From positions 1 through 64,000 of the IMG/VR virus record IMGVR_UViG_3300029624_000178: a stretch of DNA of 64,000 bases, one strand, 5' to 3'. The translations under genes were made by a program, and so were the position numbers. Positions 44,822 to 52,912 of the stretch are shown here, piece by piece. This DNA is from a virus. The notes below the pieces were generated by a model that saw only the letters and a program-made list of their open reading frames with translations, did no database searches and was not told the DNA's origin. Every line of letters starts with the position of its first letter. Position 1 is the first letter of the stretch.

Positions 44822-45595
44822 TTAGAAGAGAGCGGGTTGCTGTATTGTATCCAACCGGACCACGCCGTTGATCAACCACGTGTCCGGGTACAGAGAGTGG
44901 GTTCCCATGGCGAGGAGCATTCCTTTCGAGGGATACTCCTCGCCGAACACTTTCTTCACGTCCGCCAATGCCTGGTCGTGGCCGTACTCTCTCTCCCAAC
45001 GGTAGTAGGTGGCCTCGATTTCCCAGTCCTGGCAAGTACCCTCCCTTTCTCCATCATCGGTGCGGTACCGATACTTGAAGCGGTAAGGGCATGGTTTGTA
45101 CGGAATGATCGGTTTGGTATTGAAGAGGTCCGGTTGAGCCCTCAGCGCATCGAATTTCGCCGTCTCTGCCGCGATTTCTTCAGCGCTTTTTTTCTCTACC
45201 TTGAACCCGGTAACCTCAGCCTGCAGCAAGGCAAGGCTTCTTCCTTCGGCTCGTTCCTTATCCAAGGAGGTAACGATTGAGCTCGCCAGGAACCGCTCCC
45301 TCTCAGTCTTCCTGAGCTTTCCCAGTATCTGAAGACTATCCTGATCGACACGGCGACTCTCGATGCGACGATCGTCATTCGGGAGCCGCCACTTGAACCG
45401 CACGCGGTCCCAACGCCCGAACTTCTGCCCCTCACCAAGGGTCCGAAATGAGATCGGGTATAGTCGTAGCCAATTACCTTGCAGGTCGATGCCGGCGCAG
45501 CAGACGGTTTCGCCGTGCCTCTGACCGACTTGAGGCGCGGCCTTGATGATTACAATTGCTTCGGTCTCACCCGAACGCGTATGCCCGTCCAACAC
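44822..45595 (-). CDS. Uncharacterised protein partnered with a DUF488 gene
   Basis: The protein (about 257 residues from GTG 45595) overlaps the DUF488 gene by 29 bases; an ATG further upstream is also possible. It has an N-terminal beta part (CAGIDLQGNWLRLYPISF), then RWDRVRFKWRLP, and a C terminus with GTCQDWEIEATYYRW and MGTHSLYPDTWLINGVVRLD. These segments look conserved and structured, but I cannot name a function. Such a two-gene arrangement with DUF488 suggests a joint role. Located in the accessory slot between methylase and terminase. Confidence 0.6.
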   Translation of the reverse strand: MLDGHTRSGETEAIVIIKAAPQVGQRHGETVCCAGIDLQGNWLRLYPISFRTLGEGQKFGRWDRVRFKWRLPNDDRRIESRRVDQDSLQILGKLRKTERERFLASSIVTSLDKERAEGRSLALLQAEVTGFKVEKKSAEEIAAETAKFDALRAQPDLFNTKPIIPYKPCPYRFKYRYRTDDGEREGTCQDWEIEATYYRWEREYGHDQALADVKKVFGEEYPSKGMLLAMGTHSLYPDTWLINGVVRLDTIQQPALF

Positions 45596-46073
45596 TGAAA
45601 TCGCCGTGGTCCGTCTCCTCGGCAAGCCCATGCCGGACACCGATGTGGCGGACATCGATGGCTTCTCGGCTCGCCATTTCCTCTGCAACGATCGCGCGAT
45701 GACAACTGGAATGATCGCGCTCGAAACATAGCAAACAAGCACGTGCGCGGGCAGTAATGTCCAAGGCTTGCGCTAGGGCCTCTTGTGCGTCCGCGCCTTC
45801 CATATGGGCACGGAAGATCCGCTGGAACGCCTTCATATCTCCGCGCTTTGCGGCTTCGCGTCCTGGCTTTGGGTCCCCGAGGTCCCGAAGGTGCACGTAC
45901 TCAAGCCCTTCGCTTTCCAGGATGCCAGTAAGGGCCTTTTTCGAGAACCCTCGCTTGCGCGAAACAGGCACATCGCGAATATCAATGAGCACCTGAACAT
46001 CAGCTATTTTGAGAGTTGCGACGAAATCTTCGATCGTCGCGCCTTCGTAGCCAATTGTTAGAACCGTGCTCAC
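45567..46073 (-). CDS. DUF488 family protein
   Basis: The 168-residue protein starts at GTG 46073 and matches DUF488: VLTIGYEGATIEDFVATLK, then VLIDIRDVPVSRKRGFSK, the segment YVHLRDLGDPKPGREAAK and the cysteine-His motif CLLCFERDHSSCHR. The CFE...CHR site is a hallmark, probably a metal or redox centre. The family's biochemical role is not settled. Its stop lies within the partner gene. Confidence 0.9.
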   Translation of the reverse strand: MSTVLTIGYEGATIEDFVATLKIADVQVLIDIRDVPVSRKRGFSKKALTGILESEGLEYVHLRDLGDPKPGREAAKRGDMKAFQRIFRAHMEGADAQEALAQALDITARARACLLCFERDHSSCHRAIVAEEMASREAIDVRHIGVRHGLAEETDHGDFSVGRAYAFG

Positions 46074-46139
46074 AATTACTTCCTAAACGTCTGTCTCTAC
46101 ATGCGAAAATCATGCGGAAAACTCGTTAACGCATCGTTT

Positions 46140-46394
46140 TCACATGTCCTTGATCGCATTCCCAGAGTCCGCGATCAAGCTCCGAGTTCGGATCGCCTCG
46201 AAAATTCTACGCAACAGGTAGGTGCGCAGGATCGAGACCAGCGTGAAGACCGCGCCAATTGCCAACGCATCGCTGAGATGGGACGGCAACCCAAACCACG
46301 GGAACACGACGAGCTGCGTCACCACGGCGACACCGTAGCCGGCAATCACGTTTGCCACGGCCTCGACGAGCGACATGGTACGCGACTGCTTCAT
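46140..46394 (-). CDS. DUF7220 family phage membrane protein
   Basis: The 84-residue protein matches the DUF7220 pattern: MKQSRTMSLVEAVANVIAGY, two hydrophobic helices (VAVVTQLVVFPWFGL and LAIGAVFTLVSILRTYLL) and an IRTRS end. Two membrane spans and its small size are holin-like, but it lies far from the lysis genes. The ATG overlaps the methylase stop (ATGA). Confidence 0.8.
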   Translation of the reverse strand: MKQSRTMSLVEAVANVIAGYGVAVVTQLVVFPWFGLPSHLSDALAIGAVFTLVSILRTYLLRRIFEAIRTRSLIADSGNAIKDM

Positions 46395-47701
46395 GCGGCG
46401 TCTGCCGCATCGGATTCCCCCAGCCTCTCCTCCCGAATTTCGGAGAAAGTCCGACCGTCGCCATCGAGGATGGCGTCGCGGCCGGTCTCGGCCTGCCAGC
46501 GCTCGACGGCCACATCGACATAAGCGGGGCTGATCTCCATCGCATAGACGCGGCGTCCGTTAGCCTCGCCCGCCATTATCTGCGAGCCGGAGCCCGAGAA
46601 CGGCTCGTAACAGAGCCCTCCGCGCTCGACATGCTGGCGCATCGGGATCCCGAACGCGTCGAGCGGCTTCGGGGTCGGATGGTCTGGCCGCTCGTCCTTG
46701 GCGAAGCTCGGCATCTCCCAGGTCGACGGCAGCGTCTCGTCCGCGACCTTCGGCGGGCGTTTGCCCTTGATCCAGCCCATGAAGCAGGGCTCGTGCTTCC
46801 AGAGGTAGAGGGACCGGGTGAGTACGCCGCGGTCCTTCACCCAGATGATCTGCTGGTGGACGAAGGCCCCTGCCTTTTCCCAGCAGGCCTCCAGCATCGC
46901 TTGGCGGCGGGAGGCGTGCCAGCAGTACCAAGCAGCATCATCGGTGATCGCCTCGGCCACGGCCGCGGCGATGAACCTGTCGTAGAGCTCGGCGCCCTGG
47001 CTGCTGTCGTCCCAGGTCGTGCCGTAGGAGGCCGACCAGTCTTTGTTCCGCGTCGGATGGTTCGAGCCGTCATAGTCGACGAGGTACGGCGGATCGGTTG
47101 CGAACAGCACCGCGCGCTCGCCGTTCATCAGGCGGCGCACGTCCTCCGCATTGGTCGAATCCCCGCAGAGCAGCCGGTGGTCGCCGAGCCGCCAGAGATC
47201 GCCCTGTCTCGATGCCGGGTTGCGCGGCGGCTCCGGAACGACGACCGGCGGCTGGCCGCCGCCAGAGCCGTCATCGGCTCCCGTCTCCGCGAGCAGCCGG
47301 TCCAGCTCGCCGTCGGCGATGCCGACCAGCGACAGATCGAACTCCTCGGCCAACAGGTCCTGCAGCTCGGCCGACAGCAGCGCCTCGTCCCAGCCGCCCA
47401 TCTCGGTCAGCTTGTTGTCGGCGATCCGGTAGGCCCGCCGCTGCGCCTCAGTCAGATGACCGAGCACGATCACCGGCGCTTCGGTCAGACCGAGCTGGGT
47501 CGCCGCCAGGATGCGCCCATGGCCGGCGATCACCTCGCCGTCCTCGGCGACGAGCACCGGCACCGTCCAGCCGAACTCCGCCATGCTGGCGGCGATCTTC
47601 GCGACCTGATCGTCCCCGTGCGTCTTCGCGTTCTGCGCATAGGGCTTCAGGCGATCGAGCGGCCAGGTCTCGATCGCGTCGGGCGCGAAGCTGAGCATCA
47701 T
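46391..47701 (-). CDS. ParB-domain DNA methyltransferase
   Basis: The 436-residue protein starts with a ParB/Srx-type nuclease-like domain (residues 8-135: IETWPLDRLKPYAQNAKTH, HGRILAATQLG). A beta-class amino-methyltransferase follows with DPPY at 203-206 and the SAM motif FSGSGSQIMAGE near the C terminus. It should methylate an adenine N6 or cytosine N4, and is likely a phage anti-restriction or regulatory methylase; no cognate restriction enzyme is adjacent. ParB-methylase fusions are common in prophages. Confidence 0.92.
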   Translation of the reverse strand: MMLSFAPDAIETWPLDRLKPYAQNAKTHGDDQVAKIAASMAEFGWTVPVLVAEDGEVIAGHGRILAATQLGLTEAPVIVLGHLTEAQRRAYRIADNKLTEMGGWDEALLSAELQDLLAEEFDLSLVGIADGELDRLLAETGADDGSGGGQPPVVVPEPPRNPASRQGDLWRLGDHRLLCGDSTNAEDVRRLMNGERAVLFATDPPYLVDYDGSNHPTRNKDWSASYGTTWDDSSQGAELYDRFIAAAVAEAITDDAAWYCWHASRRQAMLEACWEKAGAFVHQQIIWVKDRGVLTRSLYLWKHEPCFMGWIKGKRPPKVADETLPSTWEMPSFAKDERPDHPTPKPLDAFGIPMRQHVERGGLCYEPFSGSGSQIMAGEANGRRVYAMEISPAYVDVAVERWQAETGRDAILDGDGRTFSEIREERLGESDAADAA

Positions 47702-48071
47702 GAACGATCCTGTTCGAGGAAAGCCGGACGCCGGGACCGGAATCCATCACTGGATCCGGTGCTGGACTCCGTCGGCGTCCACCGGCATCCACCTGGGCGC
47801 GGCGCGAAGCTTTTGATTTATCAAAGGCATCGGGAAGCGGCGGCCGGGATGGACTCCGGGTGGCTTCCCAAAAATCCGGCCCTGTCGCTGGCGAAATGCC
47901 GCGCTTCGCCCGCCAGCATACGATTTGCGCCAGGAAGGACCCATGAACTCGTCTGGAAGCGGGGGACAGCCGCGACGCGCGCGCCTCTCCCGAGGATAGT
48001 GAAAAACCTAACCCGATCAGCCGTTTCTGTCCGTTCGAAAAGTGTCCGCCGGACACCTTTCCCGCCGCTGC
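47702..48071. other. Intergenic region upstream of the methylase gene
   Basis: No convincing gene. It holds a near-perfect stem-loop (ACCGGAATCCA 47736-47746, TGGATCCGGT 47751-47760), a small AT-rich inverted repeat TTTGAT-TT-ATCAAA (47812-47825) and a GC palindrome at 48042-48056. This is the longest spacer on the early side of the prophage apart from 49034-49449, so it may hold a promoter for the methylase group. Confidence 0.4.
48042..48056. promoter_or_regulatory. 15-bp palindrome after the DUF6362 gene
   Basis: GTGTCCGCCGGACAC is a perfect palindrome around its central base. On the minus strand it is followed by TTTTC, so it could act as a weak terminator of the upstream gene; the symmetry also fits a repressor operator. 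I cannot decide between the two. Confidence 0.4.
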
Positions 48072-48503
48072 TCACCGCTTCGCCGCACCCGCCATCTCGA
48101 TTACTTTGCGCTTCGAGATGTTGCGATTGACCCGCTGCCCATTAAGGCGAGAGGCAATGACACAGAGCGCGTAGAGCCAGTGCTCGTGGGCGGCCGACCG
48201 CTGCAATCCGACTTTCCAACAGATGGTCTTCCACCGCTCGCCATAGGCGCGCAACCACACGATCTTGCCATCGATCGGTTCCAGTCCGACCGTCCAACTC
48301 AGCGTTTCTTCCATTCGGCTGATCGCGGCCGGCGAGGGCAACACACGCATCGGCCTGGGCTCCTGCCCCACCAGGTCACTGAACTCGTAGAGAACCCTCG
48401 GCCAGGTGCTGAAGTAGCCCTGGCGGCGGGGTTCCGGCAGCCGTTTGAGAACGGACGCCGCTTCAGCCAGCCGTTCCTCGACCAGGCTCGGTGTCCACCT
48501 CAC
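48072..48503 (-). CDS. DUF6362 family phage protein
   Basis: The 143-residue protein matches DUF6362: WTPSLVEERLAEAASVLKRLP, then PSPAAISRMEETLSWTVGLEP and a basic HTH-like end with GERWKTICWKVGLQRSAAHE. It probably binds DNA; terminase-associated or replication regulator roles are possible. GTG 48503 overlaps the resolvase stop (GTGA). Confidence 0.8.
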   Translation of the reverse strand: MRWTPSLVEERLAEAASVLKRLPEPRRQGYFSTWPRVLYEFSDLVGQEPRPMRVLPSPAAISRMEETLSWTVGLEPIDGKIVWLRAYGERWKTICWKVGLQRSAAHEHWLYALCVIASRLNGQRVNRNISKRKVIEMAGAAKR

Positions 48504-49033
48504 AGCACACCTCCCCGGGTTTCCATCGCCCAGAGCAGGATCGCGATCGCGTCGGCCTCGTTGTCGTCGGCGGGTCGGTATCCACGCTCACGGATGGCGG
48601 CGACCACGGCATCCTTGCCGGCGTTGCCCTTGCCCGTGGCGAACCGCTTGATCGTACCGACGGGCACGCCCTGGTAGGCGATGCCCTCGCGCTCGCACCA
48701 GGCGCTCAAGGTGGCGAGGAAGCCGCCGTAGAGATGCGCGGCATCGGTGCCGACATGGCGTCGAACCTCCTCGAAGTAGACCGAGGCCAGGCCGCCACAG
48801 TCGTTCGCCAGTTGGGCCAGCCAGTGCTGGAAGCGCAGATACCGCATGCCTCCGCCGTCGAAGCGCCCGGATCGGAACGTGGTCGTCCCGCTGTGAACGA
48901 TCCCGCCCGCCAGGCTCGCCCAGCCCGTGGTGGTCCCGAGATCGAGGGCCAGAATGCCGCCGCCCGCGGATGCCGCGACGGGCGGGACCTCGAGGGGGCT
49001 GTTCTCGGGGATGGGTGACGGGTGCTGGCTCAT
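48500..49033 (-). CDS. RuvC-like Holliday junction endonuclease
   Basis: The 177-residue protein has the RNase H/RuvC fold signature: the first strand ILALDLGTTTGWAS carries Asp31, a central Glu lies in VYFEEVRRH, and the C-terminal acidic motif is DDNEADAIAI. It should resolve recombination junctions before packaging. ATG 49033 is used; the frame is open further upstream through the repeat region but lacks conserved residues there. Confidence 0.85.
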   Translation of the reverse strand: MSQHPSPIPENSPLEVPPVAASAGGGILALDLGTTTGWASLAGGIVHSGTTTFRSGRFDGGGMRYLRFQHWLAQLANDCGGLASVYFEEVRRHVGTDAAHLYGGFLATLSAWCEREGIAYQGVPVGTIKRFATGKGNAGKDAVVAAIRERGYRPADDNEADAIAILLWAMETRGGVL

Positions 49034-49144
49034 GTCGATCGGTCCTTCTGGTCTGATGTCGGGGACGAGGTGGGCGGCACGCTGCCTGCGCGCGCGAAGC
49101 CCCTGGGGGTGGGAGAGGGAGAACCCGCTCAGCGCGGTTCTCCC

Positions 49145-49163
49145 CCACCCCCGAAGGGGGTGG
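49145..49163. other. Perfect 8-bp GC stem-loop
   Basis: CCACCCCC-GAA-GGGGGTGG. It lies upstream of the resolvase gene on the minus strand and downstream of the primase-helicase. No T-run follows. It could end transcription from the primase side or pause it. Confidence 0.45.
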
Positions 49164-49220
49164 CTTTCACCCCCACAACTTCGAAAGCGCGTCAACGCGT
49201 TGAATCCGTTGGAGAAAACG

Positions 49221-49405
49221 AAGTTGGGATGGCGCGTTTCGTGGGTCGCGTTCCCAACTTGAATCTGCGAAAGGCCGCGCAGCCGAGCGCGCTGGAGCCA
49301 AGATAGTTGGGAAAGCCCGTCCCAACTTGCTGGCGCGCGCCAGCGCGAAAACGGACAGGGTGCAGCGAAGGTAGTTGGGGTCGCCTCTCCCAACTTCCCC
49401 AACTT
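49221..49405. repeat. Seven AAGTTGGG/CCCAACTT elements
   Basis: Copies are at 49221-49228 (+), 49253-49260 (-), 49305-49311 (+), 49321-49328 (-), 49373-49379 (+), 49389-49396 (-) and 49398-49405 (-). They form inverted pairs with spacings of about 10 to 25 bases. CCCAACTTGAATCTGCG is directly repeated at 49253-49269 and 49398-49414. Confidence 0.75.
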
Positions 49406-49449
49406 GAATCTGCGCAATCCTGAGCACGGGGCGGGTCGATGCGGAGCGC

Positions 49450-51735
49450 TCATTCCACGCCCTCCGGATAGACCCACACTTGCGCGTTCTCGACCGGCAG
49501 CGCCGCACCGCTCTGCGGACATTTGTAGGTGCTGGGCAGCACCGGGATCCGAGCGGGGCTGATCTCGCCGGTGACCGGGTCCACCGTCTCTTCCCCGGTC
49601 GGGAAGGTCATTCCTTCGACGCAGAGATAGCCGAACTTCGAACGCGAGGTCGGCAGGCCGAACGGAGCACCATCGCGGACGAACTTGATGAAGCCCTTGG
49701 TGGCCAGCACGCTGATCCGCTCGCGGATCGTGTCCTTGCCGCCGAGCCCCGCCTGGTTCTCGAAGCTCTCGGCGAACTGCAGGGCCGTGTAGAGCCTGCC
49801 GGATTCGGCCTCATCGAAGAGTAGCTGTAGGATGACGTCGTGCTTGCGCACGCGCTCGGCATCGAGCTTCTCGCCGAATTCGCGCCGCACGATCCGCTCC
49901 CCGGAACGGTCGATTTCGACCCAATGTCCGTCGGCCTTATCGACGATCATCGGCTCGATGCCGGGACCGTTGCGAAGCTCGAAATGCAGCATCCGCTCGG
50001 GCCGGTCCTCGTCGGGTCGATGCATGATGACGCCGGATGTGTAGAAGCTGCGGAGCGATCCGGCGCCCGAGAGCGCCATGAACGGGTCCTCCACGAGTTG
50101 CTTCTTCGTGATCTTGCGCGTGTGGTGGCAGAGGATCAGACCGGCATCGGGAGCTAGGGCGTCCCGCAGGGCCTCGACCCGTTCCTGCAGGAAGAAGAGC
50201 ATCGCGGTGTTGTCGTTCTCGCCACCGCCGTCCGGACCGCCATCAAAGAGGTTGCGGATCGGATCGATGCAGAGGATGTCGGGCGCGACATGGCCGTAGT
50301 GGGCGCGAACGGCCGCGATCGTCAGAGCCACGCCACCGGCGTCGAGCAGCATGCGGACCTTCGGCGTGGCGACGAGATTGTCGCGCGCCCCGGCCAGGAG
50401 CGCCGGCTCGATCCGGATGGCCTGAAGACGCTCCCGCAGATAGTGGTACTGGATCTCCGCCTGCAGATAGAAAATCCGCAACGGCCGGCACGGCGCGAAG
50501 CCGAGAAAGGGTGCGCCCGCCGCCATGTGGACGAGTAGACTGATCAGGAAGTCGCTCTTGCCGACCTTGGGCGCGCCGCCGAGCACCAGCATCCCACCGG
50601 GCGTCAGCAATCGCGGCGCGATGATGTCGTCGGGCATCGGGCTTACGTCGTCGAGCAGTGCGCCGAGCGTGAAGACCGGCAGAGCGGACATCGGCGGCAC
50701 GTCGACCCTTTCGAGGGCCGGTCCGTGGCGCTCTTCGTGCAGTCGCCAGAGGCGCTGGGCTTCCGAGGCGAGGCGCTCGAGCGGCCAGCTGGGACGGAGC
50801 TGGGCGGCGTTGTACTGACAGATCGCCTCCCATGCGTCGTCGCGGCTCATGCGGCCCTCATGGGCCATGCGGACGTAGTGGCCGATCGCGGCGCTCGCCC
50901 CCTGGAAGCGGGTCCAATCGTCCGATCCGCCTTCGCGGACCGGCGTCGTCAGGACATCGGTGATCGACGGTTTGTCGGTCGCGGCTCCTGGCTCGGATCC
51001 AACGCCAGCAAGTGGCGGCATGTCGGCGACGAGCTCGGCGAAGTCGCGCAGATGGACCTCGACCCGCGGGCTATGGCGGCGGATGTTGACCAGCCGCTTG
51101 AAGCCGCCCTTGTGATAGACCGAGCCGGCCAGACGGATGGGCTGGTGGGCCGATCGGAAATGGGTATCGCCACCGACCTTGACCGCGATGTCGCCGCGCA
51201 ACCGACAGAGAAGCGCGATGTCCTCGCCCTCGGCCGGCTCGCTCAAGCGCCACCAGACATGCAGCTTGTCGAGACCGTCCGGCGTCCGCCCCCCGCTTTC
51301 CACGAGCAGTGTCGGCTCGCCGAGATGGCGAATGAGGTGGTCGAGCTTGGCGGCGATGTCGCCCGCGTCGAGGTCGACCAGAACCGTCTGCATCTGCCCG
51401 ACATCGGCGGCCTTGGCCTTGCCGGTCTCGGCGACCGTCCCCGGCACCACATAGAAGGCCGCGCCCTCACGTGCCGCCCAACCGGCGAATGCGACCGCTT
51501 TCTCCAGCAGACTGTCGTCGATTTCGATCCAGGCGTTATGGGGGCGTCCGTCGATGCCCTGGCCCTTGTCGACGAACCCCCGCAACGGAACCCAGCCCTC
51601 GCAATAGCCGAAGACGACGTCGAGAAAGACGGCGATCTGCTCGAAATCCGGCTCGACTTCGAAAGGATCCGCTTGCGGCGCGGCGTCGTTGAAGTCGCGC
51701 CAGGCATCGAGGGAGATGACCTTGTTCCCGCTCAT
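49450..51735 (-). CDS. Primase-helicase: AEP/PrimPol-like domain plus RepA-type ATPase
   Basis: The 761-residue protein starts at ATG 51735 (MSGNK), overlapping the nuclease stop. Residues 20-230 look like an archaeo-eukaryotic primase domain: VLVDLDAG carries the D-x-D pair (121, 123) and FRSAHQPIRLAGSVYHK fits the second motif. Residues 350-620 are a RecA-like ATPase with Walker A GGAPKVGKS (386-394), LCIDPIRNLF and the CHHTRK motif. A winged-helix end follows. It is the central replication protein of the prophage. The iteron-like cluster is adjacent downstream. Confidence 0.85.
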   Translation of the reverse strand: MSGNKVISLDAWRDFNDAAPQADPFEVEPDFEQIAVFLDVVFGYCEGWVPLRGFVDKGQGIDGRPHNAWIEIDDSLLEKAVAFAGWAAREGAAFYVVPGTVAETGKAKAADVGQMQTVLVDLDAGDIAAKLDHLIRHLGEPTLLVESGGRTPDGLDKLHVWWRLSEPAEGEDIALLCRLRGDIAVKVGGDTHFRSAHQPIRLAGSVYHKGGFKRLVNIRRHSPRVEVHLRDFAELVADMPPLAGVGSEPGAATDKPSITDVLTTPVREGGSDDWTRFQGASAAIGHYVRMAHEGRMSRDDAWEAICQYNAAQLRPSWPLERLASEAQRLWRLHEERHGPALERVDVPPMSALPVFTLGALLDDVSPMPDDIIAPRLLTPGGMLVLGGAPKVGKSDFLISLLVHMAAGAPFLGFAPCRPLRIFYLQAEIQYHYLRERLQAIRIEPALLAGARDNLVATPKVRMLLDAGGVALTIAAVRAHYGHVAPDILCIDPIRNLFDGGPDGGGENDNTAMLFFLQERVEALRDALAPDAGLILCHHTRKITKKQLVEDPFMALSGAGSLRSFYTSGVIMHRPDEDRPERMLHFELRNGPGIEPMIVDKADGHWVEIDRSGERIVRREFGEKLDAERVRKHDVILQLLFDEAESGRLYTALQFAESFENQAGLGGKDTIRERISVLATKGFIKFVRDGAPFGLPTSRSKFGYLCVEGMTFPTGEETVDPVTGEISPARIPVLPSTYKCPQSGAALPVENAQVWVYPEGVE

Positions 51736-52499
51736 GCCGGCAGTCCCCAGCAGCGTTCCGCCCACGGGCACATGCGGCACTCGTAGAAATCACGCGTCGT
51801 GGCGATGCGCGGCAACAAGTCCCCTGCATCCGTCGCCTGAAGGATCCGCACGGCGCGGTCGCTCATGCGTTGGGCAAGGCTCGTGTCGAACGGCACGAGC
51901 TCATGGTGGAGTTCGGCGGTGTCCTTGTTGATCGCCGTGAAGAGCGCCGGGTTCTCGGCGATGCCGGGGACCTGCGCTTCCATGTAGGCCTGGTAGAGGG
52001 CGATCTGCGCCGCATAGACGGGCTTCGCTAGCCCCACGCCCTTGGTCACAGTCTCGCGCCAGTTCTTGGCGTTCATCGTCTTGCATTCCCAGAGCGCGGG
52101 AACGCCGATGCCAAGCGGCTGGGGTCCAGCGGCGATGATCCCGTCGACATGACCGCGGATACGCCCGCCAGCGACCGAGAAGCCGAATTGCTCCCCGTCC
52201 GGACGGTTGCCCTTGCGGGTGTAGAGATCGAACCCGGCAACCCGGAGCCAGCGGATGGCAACATCTTCGAGCGCGTGCCCGATCTCGAAGATCCGCAGCG
52301 TCTGGCCGGAGAACTCCTGGCCTTCATCCTTCGGCGCGCCCGCGAACTCGAACTGGAGGGCGCGTTCGCAGGCGTGTCCGAGCCGGGAGCCGCCGAGATA
52401 GGTTCTCGGCGGGATCGCCGCGCGTTCAGCGACGGTCGCCGCGTCGATGACCACGTTGATCCGTTCGGCGCAGGTGGGGCGGTGGTTGTAGTCGAGCAT
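51732..52499 (-). CDS. Cas4/RecB-like PD-(D/E)xK nuclease with an Fe-S cluster motif
   Basis: The 255-residue protein has Cys44 near the N terminus and Cys241, Cys244 and Cys250 at the C terminus (ECRMCPWAERCW), the four-cysteine layout of an iron-sulfur cluster. The nuclease core is His75, Asp119 (GHVDGI) and Glu138-x-Lys140 (LWECKTM). It is thus like Cas4, AddB or RecB-type exonucleases. No CRISPR or cas gene is near, so it serves phage recombination or host DNA degradation. Confidence 0.88.
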   Translation of the reverse strand: MLDYNHRPTCAERINVVIDAATVAERAAIPPRTYLGGSRLGHACERALQFEFAGAPKDEGQEFSGQTLRIFEIGHALEDVAIRWLRVAGFDLYTRKGNRPDGEQFGFSVAGGRIRGHVDGIIAAGPQPLGIGVPALWECKTMNAKNWRETVTKGVGLAKPVYAAQIALYQAYMEAQVPGIAENPALFTAINKDTAELHHELVPFDTSLAQRMSDRAVRILQATDAGDLLPRIATTRDFYECRMCPWAERCWGLPA

Positions 52500-52909
52500 C
52501 AGAACGGCTCTTCCGCTTGCGTCTTTGCTGCCATGGCATGCATGGCGTCCTGAAAGCCGCCGACGGCCACCTCGATCAGCGTCAGCACCTGCGCTTCCGA
52601 GAGGTCGGAGAAGCGCGCCTGCCAGCCGATTTCCTCCATGATCTCGGCAACCGGCTTCATGGCGGCGCGGATCGCCGCCTTCTCCTGTTCGGTGAGATCA
52701 ACCATGGCCCAGCGCTCCCGCGCCAAGCGCGTCCAGAAGCCTTGGCAGACCATCGAGCAGAACCAGACCGAGGGGCGCGGCTGTTTCGACCGCACCGGGT
52801 CGAACCAGCCAAAGCCACGGGTGGGTCGCCGACACACGGCACAGAGCAACCCACGCGGATGCCAGAGCCGTCGCCGGTCCTCGGCCGCCATAGTGGCGAG
52901 AGCGGCCAT
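52499..52909 (-). CDS. DUF6511 domain phage protein
   Basis: The 136-residue protein has a treble-clef-like zinc motif (CAVCRRPTRGFGWFD then WFCSMVCQGFW) and a helical tail. It matches DUF6511 of alphaproteobacterial phages. Function unknown; it is located among replication genes and overlaps the nuclease start by one base. Confidence 0.8.
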   Translation of the reverse strand: MAALATMAAEDRRRLWHPRGLLCAVCRRPTRGFGWFDPVRSKQPRPSVWFCSMVCQGFWTRLARERWAMVDLTEQEKAAIRAAMKPVAEIMEEIGWQARFSDLSEAQVLTLIEVAVGGFQDAMHAMAAKTQAEEPF

Positions 52910-52912
52910 GGG

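Larger units (their letters stand above)
49034..49449. other. Intergenic region with iteron-like repeats (possible phage origin)
   Basis: The 416-bp gap has no convincing gene. Between 49221 and 49405 there are seven copies of AGTTGGG or its complement CCCAACT in both orientations, and a 17-bp direct repeat. It lies next to the primase-helicase gene. Clustered short repeats next to a replication gene are typical of an origin or of an operator array. Confidence 0.55.

Noticed and set aside
49034-49522. N-terminal extension of the RuvC-like protein through the repeat region
   Set aside because: The frame is open but lacks conserved residues, and ATG 49033 fits the fold start; the extension overlaps the primase gene.
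51732-52499. A cas4 gene implying CRISPR
   Set aside because: No repeat-spacer array or other cas gene is visible; the neighbours are phage replication genes.
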